Positions 1 through 10,900 of a stretch of 20,350 nt of DNA are shown here, piece by piece; positions within the stretch are counted from its first letter, which is position 1, and every line of letters starts with the position of its first letter. The position numbers and the translations under genes were made by a program. Where the stretch lies: assembly GCF_001949145.1 (NCBI RefSeq), contig NW_019091577.1, positions 35,999-56,348 of the forward strand, given 5' to 3'. A model generated the notes under the pieces. The model was given only the letters and a program-made list of their open reading frames with translations. It did not search any database and was not told the origin of the DNA. The DNA comes from Acanthaster planci (taxonomy: Eukaryota > Echinodermata > Asteroidea > Valvatida > Acanthasteridae).

Positions 1-1990
1 GAGTGCCTGCCCCCCGATAGATGGAGGCGCCTTCATTCACAGTTGGTTCGTACAAGAAATGTAAAAGCGTGCGTTCAGTATGCCCCTTTCATCGTTACTG
101 TTGTGATGTCCATCATTCTTAAAATGAACTGATTCTAATTCAAATTGGATGCTATTTCCAAATTGGATGTGTTGGTAAAAAATTTGAATTACGAATGAGG
201 TGTTGTCATTCAAATTATAATAACTAGATACTCAAATAAAATACTTGGTATTGTCTGAATGCATTCAAACATGTACACAACTTTACTAACGAAATGGAGC
301 AGGGAAAAGTCTGCAGGGTTTAGTATATGTTATCTTGATTATAACAAAAAATGTGTGCCAAAATTGCTCCAAACTATGTGAAAGAGTCAGAGCTGGAAAA
401 ACGTTTTCACAAAACATGTGGGAGGCCTGGAATTCGACATGACTTTTTAGGATTAAATTAAATTAAAATAGCCAAAGTCTTCAGATGAATAACACAAAAG
501 TAATAAATACCGTAAATAATAATGATGATCACCACACAACATGCTAAGCTACAATGAACTCAAAGTTAAGGTGATACACACTTTCTGTCATTTTTGAGAA
601 TTTGTGTTTACTTAATTAACTGGGAAAACTATTTACATGTATCTCTAAAAATGCACAGGTTTCATTTCCCATGAATATGAGGTTTTATGTCAACCACAAT
701 GGAGCATAAGAACGCCCAAACTAAAGAACTAACTTTACTCAATTTTTTTGGGAATTAAAGCACGTTGCATGTTCTGTATAGCCAGGAATGAAAATGCAGA
801 CTCCGTGGGATTTAGTGAGGATTACCTTATTTGCTTTGCAACTTTCGCACTGTTGGTTGTCACTAGTAAATGTATACAATAGAACATGGTTGCATGCCTT
901 TATTGCTTTGTCAATGTCAAAACACTAAAAGTTCATCTCCTGATTGGTTCATGAATATTGCAAGGGAAAGAACTTCCATGGATTTGCGCGCTCGTTCCTT
1001 CCTCCATGGTTATTATAGAACGAACAAAATACGAATGCTTTCCAGAATAAATAGTTTCAAACTTAACTAGAATAGGCCTACAGGGGTAATAATGACACAC
1101 GCATGAAACAGAAAGTAATATGCTTAAACAAGAAAATAAAAGTATTTCTCCCATAATATCATTCACTGGTGCACCCTAATTATGAATGGATGAGGCAAGC
1201 CNCAGCGACAAGTGATATATACCCGTTAAGCGCTGGACCCCCATGAAAACGAAGGAAGCCACATTAGACTGGGCTCGGTCCAGTGATGGATTTGAAATTT
1301 TTGTGTGTTGTATGGGAGTTTTGTACACGAGAACAAAGGAAATACCCCACAAATAAAGCTGCGTAAGGAGGTGTGCTCTGACACAGCTACGCGCCAGTCC
1401 TGGGCACAAGCAGGAACGAACTATTTCCTTGTAGCCTGTCACTTCTTTCAAGTTCTTTGCCGGTGAGGGTGCACTTTACCTCGGGCGCATAGGCCACAAG
1501 CTGCCATAACTCCTGTGGACATTAATGGCTCCATGTTCCCATGCTAAGGAGCACAATCTGTTCACATTACTGTCGTGGCTTTAACTCCCGCGGGTTGGGG
1601 AACCGGTTACTCGACGCCCTCTTTCGGCCTCGCACGTCAAAGGGAGATCAAGCTATTTTTGGAGAGGACCCTCTGGTGTCATTTCCCGCTTCGGCCACGA
1701 ACGGAAGGAACAAAATGTTGAAGTGTTCTGACTTCGCACTGTTATATATTGGGACTGCATACTTGCGTTTTGTCCCATCCTGAGCACATACGTTAATACT
1801 CCACTTGTACTTGCAACGGACAAATTCAAAGCCGTGTGAACCTAAAGGAGAATAAATCTCTGCTCTGGTAAAAAAAAAACAGTGACAAAAGACAGAGTGG
1901 ACAGTGTACACAAAGGTCGGCAGCTTCGTTTACAGAGAAAGCTGAACTCTTTTCGAAATTTTCCGTAAGCAGCACCAGCTCTGTAGCATC
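1..1990. other. 5' flank of IgR-A, no gene recognised
   Basis: AT-rich sequence with short chance ORFs and no recognisable protein homology on either strand. One ambiguous base (n) lies at 1202. An inverted CCAAT box (ATTGG, about 943) sits next to TCATGAATATTGCAA (about 949). A TATATA run lies at about 1742, roughly 250 bases before the IgR-A start. No transcription start can be fixed from sequence. Confidence 0.6.
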
Positions 1991-4105
1991 ATGGCAAGCC
2001 ACATCGTCTTTTTTCTGTCGTTGGCCACGACTGTCGGCATCACGATTTCTGCAACTATTGAACCCGAATCCAGCACAGTCACAGTCCAAAGAGGCCAGCA
2101 GCTGCGACTGTCGTTCAAGATAGGCATTTCTCGCGATGAAAATATAACTGAAAGTCAGTGGGTACGCACTGAATCTCAAGATCCGTATGATACAGTAGAT
2201 GTATCAACCTGTATCCCTGACGAGGACGTGCCGTGTATAACAAGCATCACTGTGGACCAACGTGGGAAAGTGAAATACCTATTTGTTGATGATGCACTCG
2301 CAATAACGACACTGATAATTGATGAAAGCACTTTAGGAGATAACACAACGTTCAGATGTCGAATTGAGAGGGAACAACCACGCGGCGCCCAAATATCGCT
2401 GCCAATATACGTGACCGTTCACTACCTGCCTAACGAAACCTATCCAGTGTGTACATCGTCAAACTTGACCGAAGCCCCCCAACCGCCGCCTGTTTTGACA
2501 TGTTCAGCTGGAGAATCCCATCCAGCTGTATTACTTGAGTGGACGACACTTGACGGAAACTCAGACAGAATAACCCTCTCAAACGACACGGAACGTTTGG
2601 AGGACCGAGTTCAAAACACGCTGAATCTTAGTTCTCTGAGCACACCGTATAACAACCAAACATTCACCTGTTTCATGACGAGTGAGGCCTATCCTGATTT
2701 CAGCAGTAACTGTTCGATCGGGCCAATTGGACCAATCGTCGTCTCTACAGCTGAACCGACAACCGGGGCCACGCAAGTTCTCGAAACCCACCCCATGGTT
2801 ACAGACGAGGCAGTATCGACACTCAGCCCCATCGAGGTCATCGCAGCGACGGCAGGCGCCGGTGCTGCTTTCTTCGTCACCATTGCTGTTATCGTTTGCA
2901 TTGCTTCATCGGGGAAAGCCAAGCCACGGCGTCGAAAGCCGGCTGCTTACCACATGCCGGTATACAGTCGACATCAAGCTGATGCCGTAAGGCCAGCCTC
3001 GAGTGACCCTGCCAATGTAAACCAGAGCAGCGATACTCTGACTGTGACCCACGGACTTCCTAACGACAGTGTACCACTGGAGGAGAACACACCGAGGGAG
3101 CGGCCACCGGCGGCACTGCCAAGGACATCACCCGACGTCTATGCATACGCTTCTATAGCACCAGACCGCCAGAGACATCTTTCGCCGCCGGACGTTTTTC
3201 TTGATTCAGATCCAGCTCCACAAAAAACGAGAAGCGAAGGCTACGCTTACGCCAGTGTGCTGGAGACAGAGAGACAAAGGCCAGCATCTTTCTCAAGTTT
3301 AGAAACTGACAAAAAGACAGGTAAGACCGCCACTGGTGTTGCTAAATCGGAAGGCTTGAGGTTGTGAAGACAGTGGACTTAAATCTAAAGATGGGGCCTT
3401 CACGACGACAAATTGAGAATTCTGAAAATCCAATTTGAGCTAAACTTTAGGCACAAACCGGCAGAAACTTGGGAAGACTAGACGAAGCGAGGTTCCAACA
3501 AAAACACGGCACCAAGGCCGGTTTGCACTTGAAGCAAAAGCAAAGGCCAAACTGTGACGTTAGATCTACTAATATATACTGCAAAGTATATATTAGTAGA
3601 ATATAGATTTCGAACAGTCAAAGTCGTTTCGCTTTCAAAATCATCTGCAGTATAAACAGGTCTTTATACGTAATATTGGAAAAATTCTAGGAACAACTAA
3701 AGGGTCTGAAACGTGCATTCACAATATCGGTTGATGAGGGACACCAGCCCTCATTATGATGTGTATATGGCGGTAGACGCCTTCCCCTACAATCTGCCCC
3801 CTTGCAATTCCAACAGCTGTGGATAATATAAGCGAAGCCCCATTAGTTGCGCTTTTCTCTCCCTAAATTTCACAGGGCAAGAACCAGCGAGACCACAAAC
3901 CCGTGACACAAACTCGACCAGCCCCGCAATGGGGCAGACCCCGCGTGCAGCGTCGACCAAAGCACGCGGGAGCAGCAACGAAAGCGGAGGCAACGACGCT
4001 GCAAGCGGCACAGGTTTCGTCGACAACATCTTGTACATCCCTTCCACGGAAGACGTCGTCACTCGCAGGACGTCCAAGAAGTTACCAAGGCTTGACCCGT
4101 TTTGA
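1991..4105 (+). CDS. IgR-A: two-Ig-domain type I membrane receptor-like protein (two exons)
   Basis: Join 1991-3320 and 3876-4105, 519 residues. A signal peptide spans about 1-21. Ig domain 1 (about 22-144) has W57 and the F-strand pattern GDNTTFRC ending at C123, but F42 replaces the expected B-strand cysteine; C74 and C82 are extra. Ig domain 2 (about 146-245) has C171, W184 and C227 plus an outer pair C154/C241. Eight N-glycosylation sequons are visible (N51, N118, N148, N158, N198, N212, N222, N240). A stalk leads to a membrane span at about 283-305, then a basic KPRRRK stop-transfer. The cytoplasmic tail of about 210 residues holds YASI (Y386) and YASV (Y420), each preceded by another tyrosine two residues earlier. 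The donor is ACAG|GTAAGA and the acceptor TTTCACAG|GG, with a phase-1 junction that rebuilds Gly444. The start ATG opens directly into the signal peptide. A paralogue lies at 17349-19770. Receptor or adhesion role is inferred; ligand unknown. Confidence 0.83.
3321..3875 (+). other. IgR-A intron 1
   Basis: A 555-bp GT-AG intron. The reading frame continues 14 codons into it before TGA at 3365-3367, so an unspliced transcript would encode a 458-residue form lacking the conserved last exon. It contains a perfect 15-bp inverted repeat (3565-3600). Confidence 0.75.
3565..3600. repeat. Perfect 15-bp inverted repeat (hairpin) in intron
   Basis: Arms TCTACTAATATATAC and GTATATATTAGTAGA are exact reverse complements around the six-base loop TGCAAA. 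AT-rich palindromes like this can be small transposon remnants or chance; no target-site duplication is evident. Confidence 0.8.
3876..4105 (+). CDS. IgR-A exon 2, cytoplasmic C-terminus
   Basis: This encodes residues 444-519, starting Gly-Gln-Glu and ending at TGA 4103-4105. It is rich in Ser, Thr, Asn and Gly, so probably disordered. Near the end is FVDNILY (Y497), which matches FVENIQY in the last exon of IgR-B. That match, plus the identical intron phase and the shared GQE after the junction, is the main support for this exon. Confidence 0.78.
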
Positions 4106-5080
4106 CGATCACGAGGCTAACTAGCATGCATCAATGAAACCAAGTGCTGAAACAGGACACAGTAGGCCTACAGTTCTGTCCCGTGTCCAGATCTAAATCA
4201 ACGGGGGGAAGTAGAAATGCTAAAAGCCTTGCGTTAAAAAGTAAAGGATATTTAACCAGTGCTGAATACCGTGACACCATCCAATTGATATTCTGGACCT
4301 ATTTTGTGCAGCCGTGACGCTAACATTTCATGGAACTGGATCGTTTTGTATAAATATGTCCGCTAAAACGTGTAAATAGTGCTTTTGCCGGCATCTGGGA
4401 AATTCGCACACAAGGATAGCATACGCTTGGGCTGCAGTTGAAACACTTTCCCCTCTCATAATCATGTTTAAAATCTACAGGCATCCTAAAATCGAAACCA
4501 AAGGCGTATGAGAGGGAGGTGGTCTCGAAATCTTTTTTTCTAATCCTTTGCAATCCTGAGTTGTTTTGCTGATAAAACAACCATAGAACAGAAGTGTTGA
4601 TTTTTAATGGACATTTACGAGGCACCAAACTTACTTGATTTGATGTTCCTTTTTTAAAGGAAAATCCAAGTGGAGTATGCCCCGGTTCCCCTAGTCTGGG
4701 GATCCCTTTCCGGGTGTTACTGCACAGTCATTGCATTACGACCCCCCCCCCCTTTCTGATAATCCTGGGTACACCCCCGGAAATGCCCTTGTCAAGTGTG
4801 CAAAAACATTGATGACGTGATGCTCGCGAATTTTGTCATGTCACCGCTTCTTCACATTTCACCTTACGAGGTTTTCTCGCCGACACTGGGTTTTTTGTTT
4901 GTCGAGTCACCTTAATAATTAAGCACCTGCCCAAACTGTGAACGTATCCGCTAACGGTTTCCAAACCTCGCCTTCGTCTCCAGCTTTCGGTTTCAGGAAA
5001 TCGGCTGTTCGGCCTCCTGACCTGGAAACATCCGCTCTTCACGATGACGTTTCATGTTGTCCTTCAGGATAGGAACACCG

Positions 5081-5090
5081 GGGAATTTCC
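5081..5090 (+). promoter_or_regulatory. kappaB-like site GGGAATTTCC
   Basis: Exact match to a common NF-kappaB/Rel consensus decamer. A degenerate kappaB pattern is expected about once per 20 kb by chance, and the site lies 1 kb beyond the IgR-A stop, so function is doubtful. Confidence 0.2.
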
Positions 5091-5491
5091 ATGTGTAGGT
5101 CAAAGTATAAAACCTTTCACGGTTTTGACATTTAAAGTTTGTTAGCTGCAATGAATTTTTCAAAGACACAATTTTATTTTCCACTTTGTAGTTTTCTTGT
5201 ATGTCTGAAAACTCTTTCGTTTTCCTATTCGGTTAAATGCATTGGAAAGTGCTTTTTTTAACAATTAAACAACTGAGGGTGCTGTTACTGTTAAGTCATC
5301 CGGGTAAGGCACAATTCAGTGCATAGGCTGTTCAGATTGTTAACCCAGAATTTACTTACTGAAAGCATTTCTGAGAGAGAGAATGGTACTTGCTTTTCGC
5401 TGCGCACATAAACATCTGTAACATCTGCAAAGAAGAACAAAACTGAGTCCAGCAAAATCTACACAAATGCAGGACTTTTTTGTGTATAAAC

Positions 5492-5552
5492 CAATGTAAC
5501 ATTAAGGCTTCTTCCTTGGATGACATCAGTTTAGCTCATGAATATTAGCATA
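5492..5552 (-). repeat. Dispersed repeat, copy 1 (ATATTCATGAGC family)
   Basis: Read on the minus strand, about 60 bp aligns with 18484-18547. Shared blocks in order are ATATTCATGAGC, AAACT, GATGTCAT, CAAGG, AGCCT and AATGT. It is likely a fragment of an old interspersed element. On the plus strand it carries CTCATGA (5535-5541) followed by a degenerate octamer. Confidence 0.65.
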
Positions 5553-5652
5553 AACAATAGTTTTGCTAACGAACTCCTAAAGATAAAACCAAAAGGGTTG
5601 AAGTAAAACACCATTTGAAGTAGTGGCAACGGGAGCTGGGCTGCTGCTATAT

Positions 5653-5698
5653 GTGGCAGCGTATAAAGGGACCCTATTGTTTAATAGGACACCGGCAA
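5653..5698 (+). promoter_or_regulatory. TATA-like box followed by small hairpin
   Basis: GCGTATAAAGGGA is followed about 10 bases later by the stem-loop CCTATT-GTTT-AATAGG. No ORF of interest follows, so this could be a promoter for a noncoding RNA or simply chance. Confidence 0.2.
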
Positions 5699-6301
5699 CC
5701 AACAAGTCTCCAACACGGTGGAAGATTTTCTAAAAACAAAATCAAGTTGGAGTTGATCAAGCACTCTCAGAAAAGACACTGGAGAGATCGCAGCCATTAG
5801 CCCGTACCGATAAATCTTGTGTAACACTTCAAGACACAAATTGACCATTTCTTAGAGGGCCATATCTACATGCTTTTACGTCGACTTCGTATGGAACACT
5901 AAGCTTTTACACTGCGGTAGGTCTAATTATCAGTACGTATGTATAGAGCGTTTCTTTCACGCGGCCCTATTTTTTAGTTTAAATGAATAACTTGATTTTT
6001 CAAGGATTTCAATTAAAACAGAACTGAAAGGCATTTTAATTTCCCAATCAGTAGGTAGTTATTTCAGTATCATAATGGATGAGCCAAAGTGTTAATGTCA
6101 TTGTACAGTCACTGTGAAGTGGAAATAAAGATTTTACATGTCAGCAGTAGTCGCAATATGGTAGTATCTCAATCAATGAAGAATACGCGTCTGCTCCACC
6201 TCCAGCCTCTCGATTTCTCTTCACCACCCCGTAGTTTTGCCTTTAACTGACATATACGTTGCCAAATTATGAACTCGCATAGATCCGGTGGGTAATTATG
6301 C

Positions 6302-6371
6302 AGGTCAATCAAATATTGACCTCGTCATTGTGACCAATCAGGGGACAACGCCCAGACAGGCCTCAACCAAT
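6302..6371 (+). promoter_or_regulatory. Inverted AGGTCA half-sites plus two CCAAT boxes
   Basis: AGGTCA (6302-6307) and TGACCT (6317-6322) are perfect nuclear-receptor half-sites in inverted order, within the 8-bp inverted repeat AGGTCAAT/ATTGACCT. CCAAT boxes begin at 6334 and 6367, 33 bases apart, a spacing common in NF-Y-regulated promoters. No gene start is recognised downstream. Confidence 0.25.
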
Positions 6372-6561
6372 CAATAGCCACAGTTAGATTTCCTTCCTAC
6401 AGGCTTGTTCACAGACTCGGGTAAGAAGTCCGCTTTATGCACACATTTTTATGATGCTCGCTTAGAGCTTATATACATGTATTTGCTATACCCTGACAGC
6501 TTCATATTTTATTTGCGATCTTTAGTGCTGGCTTTATTTCTGAAAATTAAATCTTATTAAC

Positions 6562-7181
6562 TTAAAGGGACAGTGACGACTGTTGACATTCTTTTCGAGG
6601 AAAATGAGCGCGTTTTGTGCAGGTGAGATAGTAATATAGCCAAGGCTGAAAACTCTGAGGGAGTTGGGCATAGGCATGGTTTGATCGGCTCCTTTACAAG
6701 TATTTTTGCGTGGTTTGATATTTTACTATTCAATGACCAATGGCGTAGCCAGAAAAAAACATCACACGAGCATTACTCGCTAAGCTCGAACCGGATACAT
6801 TTCTGAGAAATTTGGCACCCCCGGAAGAGAAAGCGGCGGTCACCGAATAGTGTTGCGGGTTGCAGGCGCATTGACTGTATAAGGCACACACAATAGATCT
6901 CTATCATGGAACAGCCATCTTGCTTTTCTGTCATTCTTACCAATGTAACGAAACAAATTATACCCAGCAAGAAATGAGACTGAGGGGTACCCCACCAAAC
7001 ATGTCCAATCTATGCACATTCAGACTATTGTTACTTAACACATCCCCCCAAGATGTCTGAAAGGAATTCCCCAGATTCCTGCAAGACAATGACCAACACA
7101 AAGCAGGGGGGGTTCTCTCCGTCTCATACCTTGCTGCATATGAAACAAATGATGGAAAGGAAAAGGGTCTGTTCCCTTTAA
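6562..7181. mobile_element. Candidate TTAA-flanked non-autonomous DNA element
   Basis: TTAA at 6562-6565 and 7178-7181 bracket a 612-bp segment. It starts AGGGACAG, and its end reverse-complements to AGGGAACAG, giving short terminal inverted repeats with a one-base difference. TTAA duplication is known for piggyBac-like elements, but the terminal sequence is not diagnostic. No transposase ORF is present. Confidence 0.38.
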
Positions 7182-7823
7182 TCGATATCATGAAGTTGTA
7201 TTACTAATGCTGGTGGGTCTACACGGAACAAGACAAACATGGTAGCCTCCTGATCTATAGGTCTATTATAAGTAGATGCTGTCACACTTCACAGAAACAG
7301 ATTCGACGGAGCAAGAGTCAAAATGCAAACAAAGTTCCTTCGTCATTTCAGGTCTTCGTGTGATTTGATCAAGGTCTTGGGTTTATCTGGCAGTATGGTT
7401 GCCTCAGTGGACTCCTCTAAATGCTCGACCACGAATACAAAATCTATTTAAGAAATCTATTTTTCATTATTTTATGCACGCCATTAACCATAGCAGTATG
7501 GCTAATGGAGTGCTGCCTGAGTTTTCCGCCAGCTTGTACACTGAGATATTCTCAGTGGATGCAGCTAAGGACAATTTCACTTTATGCAGCAACAATGTTA
7601 TCAGTTAGAAATGCTCCGACCAGATTGTTCAAAATCGTCTTCCCGAGGCTCCGTTCATTGTTGTTTGTATAACAAACTTTTCATTAACGGCTGTTTTACT
7701 GACGTCGTCGGGAACATTTTGATATCAGGAATGACAATGCTCCAGAGCTTTTTGATCCAGGCAAGAGACTCTGTTTATGGCGAGTGTACATCGTGGTTTA
7801 TGTATGTGAAGACTCCCGTGGCT

Positions 7824-7968
7824 TCACGCGGACAGCTCTGATTTTTCTTCATTCTTTGGTCGAAGGCTGCGTTCTATGGAAACCGGAGAGACGCCCTCTT
7901 TGTCGCAACCCTCCCCATCAAGCTCGATAGCAGACTCGTTGGAGACATTCCCGGCCATACAGTTACAC
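7824..7968 (-). CDS. SLC22-like exon 10, C-terminal tail
   Basis: Residues 533-580: a charged cytoplasmic tail starting KCNCMAGN and ending SELSA with TGA. The acceptor is TTTGACATCAG|GT. Tail sequence is poorly conserved in the family, so this exon rests on frame, splice site and position. Confidence 0.82.
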
Positions 7969-10900
7969 CTGATGTCAAACACAGAGCTTAATATCACTCT
8001 TCGAAAATGGTTGTTCAAGGCACCAAAAATCAACAAAATAAAACTGCAAAATCATCAGTGTTCATCCTATGGTAACTACTAATCAGTGATGAAACTGCAC
8101 TCTAACTCGTGGCGAGCATCGAGATGGGATACTTTTAGTAAAAAGCAATAATTACGAATATTGACACTCACTTTCCCATTGCCTCAGCCTCCTCCAGCGT
8201 CTGGGGCAGTTTGCGTCCTTTTGTCTCCGGCAAGAAGAACACCAGAATTCCCGCCACAATCGCGCTGCATCCGAACACGATTGACGGCACATTGCGCCCC
8301 AACAGCAGGACGAGCGGAGAGATGATGCCACCGATGCGAGACGACACGGAACACATACCAATGCCAATGGCCCTTGGAAAAGAAGGATAATTCCAAACCT
8401 TTTTAGACTTTGAGCTGAAGCGAACACGACAGGACGGACTCTGTACTTTACCGGGTCCCGGTTGATATTGACAAACAGTGAAACAAGACCTCTAATATTA
8501 ATACCTGTAACAGCACGGTACACCGCCAACTCCGCTATAGGATAGATGGCCCCCTTTAATGATGGAAAGCACTGTAGTGGGTTTTGTACGAAGCGACTGC
8601 TACGAAACAGTATACTGGCTCAGTAAATGGCAATCACAGTGCATATACCGCCATTGGCGGGGGCCACTGCAAACTATGAGGACCAGTGATAGCAGTGCCA
8701 TGATTCTGCTATACCACCACGGGACCCTCCGGGATACCACATGGTCTTATCATCATTAATTAATTCACAACAGTTCAGTTCACCTACCTAATAGGTGTTG
8801 GGAACAGCTCGCCAGAGTACAGGTATATTATGCTAAACGTGGCAGAGATACAGAATTTGCCAATCATGGACACCGCAGTCCGCCAGATCCCAGTGGCTGA
8901 TGGGAGAAAACACACATAAACCTTCTTCTGTTACTGTCAATTTTACTTGACTTAACGTTGTCACAAGCGGCTGCTGTGAGCGGCCAAATGTTTGAAACCT
9001 TGCATTCTATGCGCAACCTATTACGCCATTATCCTTTCCGTCGGTTCATATTTCCGTCGATATCATCGATCTGAAGAAACCGACATTGGACTATAACGGC
9101 ACTGCGGTAATCGTTGTCGAATAAAACACTTTTATCCATCGGGCTGCAGAAGACATGTACATGTATAGTGAAAAAGTTGCTCACCATTTTGGTCACTAAG
9201 GCCCGCTTCAAACGTCCAACTTCTGCCGTGTCTAATAATGGTGCAAATTTGAATTAGACACGGTAGCAAGTCGACGCTTGAAGCAACTGCCGACTTTCTG
9301 CCGAAAGTTCGACAGGTCTTGCTGGTTTTAAAAAGAGCAGCAGGGCTTCAAACGCCGGATTTCTGCTGTGTCTAATTCAGTTGGCATGTCCCAAGTCAAA
9401 ATTGAAGTGGTACCATGCTAGAATGCGCATGCACCTTCTCCAATTGTTTTCGTTTCAGCATTAAAACCAAGGTATAACATTTCCTTTTCGGTTTTTGGAT
9501 ACCCCTATTAGTGCCTGACATACCCTACGTGTTTCTGGTGATAGATTCACAAACCTCTTCAAACTTCACCAGTAATATTAATCGTTTTTCGGCAACAGCA
9601 TAATTTTATTCTCAATCAAAGCGTCTTTATACACATAATTTCCGAGCTATGCCCTTCAGATGAGGATTTATGTAAATGTTTCACTCTAAATCGTGTCTAA
9701 TGTGAAAGAGGAACATTTCCAAGGTTGCATTGGAATCATTTCTCTGAATTCGTATATAACATTATCCTTCTAACCAACTTGCATCTTTGACCAATATCAA
9801 TCCGACAAGAACATTGGAGGTTGTGGCATTTTCTCTTGAAAGGAGGACCAGCAGGAGTATTGTACCTATATCAAAACTCTCCTTTGGAAATCACCTGCAA
9901 TAAATTTGATCGCAGAAAAACAAAAAAAGATATGTATCATGTCTCCTTTCCTGGTGCGTCTTGTTGAAAGACCGCACTGCGTTCTGCAGAAAATCGACGT
10001 TTAAAGCAACTGCCGAACTCTTGTCACTTTTATGTCGATTGCAATAAGTTGAATCAGACACGGCAGAAATTCGACGTTTGAAGCAGGCCTAAGAATTCTG
10101 TTTTGTACAGGATATCAACGCAGTGGAAATGTGTCAAATTTTGAGGAAGGACATGGCCTACATAAACACGTAGGGCCTTATTTCATGAAGCTGCGCGACA
10201 AGTCATATGCTGGAACTTCTTACGAATAAAGATGGCTATCAAGCAAGCGACGCCACCAATAAGCTCCAGCACCGCGGTGTTCCATTTCCGACCGAACCGC
10301 TCCACCCCGAAAGCGGCGTACGTCAGGGCCGGGATCTCCACGGCGCCGGACACAAAGAAAGCCCAGTAGTCGTCCACGCCGAGATCGCCGGTGCTTTGCG
10401 ACAGGCCGTAGTACACCAGACTGTTGACCAACCTGGAAGTTGCAGGGCACATCAACACTAATTATTCAATGAGCTCACTGGTAACTAACACCTGTTTGCA
10501 ATACCAAGGAATCAGATCTGTGTGCACAAGAAAGCATTGCAACTGAACAAAAACTGCATCTCTGGCTGCTTTGCACCTACCAGTTATATTGCATGTTGAT
10601 TGTCTTGGCCGCCATGTTGGAGGTCCTGTACAAATCAATGAGGGACGGAGGTATTGCCGACTCTCTCGATTCCTGCATTCGAAAATATATGTAATGTTCA
10701 ATGCACCCATTACGTTCTCATTTGTTGGTGGCGTTTTCAGTTCATTTCTTACAGAGAAACGGCTCTAGACAGAGCGCCGTTTGGGCTTCATACTTAAAAT
10801 TGCCGAAAGTCATCATTTAGCAAATAGATAGATAGGATCGCTATACTATTCGAAATCTCAGTAATATGCAACTTACCATTTCGTTTTGATCATCCTCTTT

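Larger units (their letters stand above)
4106..7823. other. Convergent spacer between IgR-A and SLC22-like gene
   Basis: Both flanking genes end toward this region. I see no convincing coding sequence; the 60-100-codon ORFs look random. Contents are a C11 run (4742-4752), a dispersed repeat copy (5492-5552), a TATAAAGG with a small hairpin near 5660-5695, two CCAAT boxes (6334, 6367), and a TTAA-flanked candidate element (6566-7177). No AATAAA lies close after the IgR-A stop; the first clear one is near 6124. Confidence 0.55.

Noticed and set aside
4320-4628. 102-codon minus-strand ORF in the convergent spacer
   Set aside because: Low-complexity composition, no homology recognised, no splice or start context; consistent with chance.
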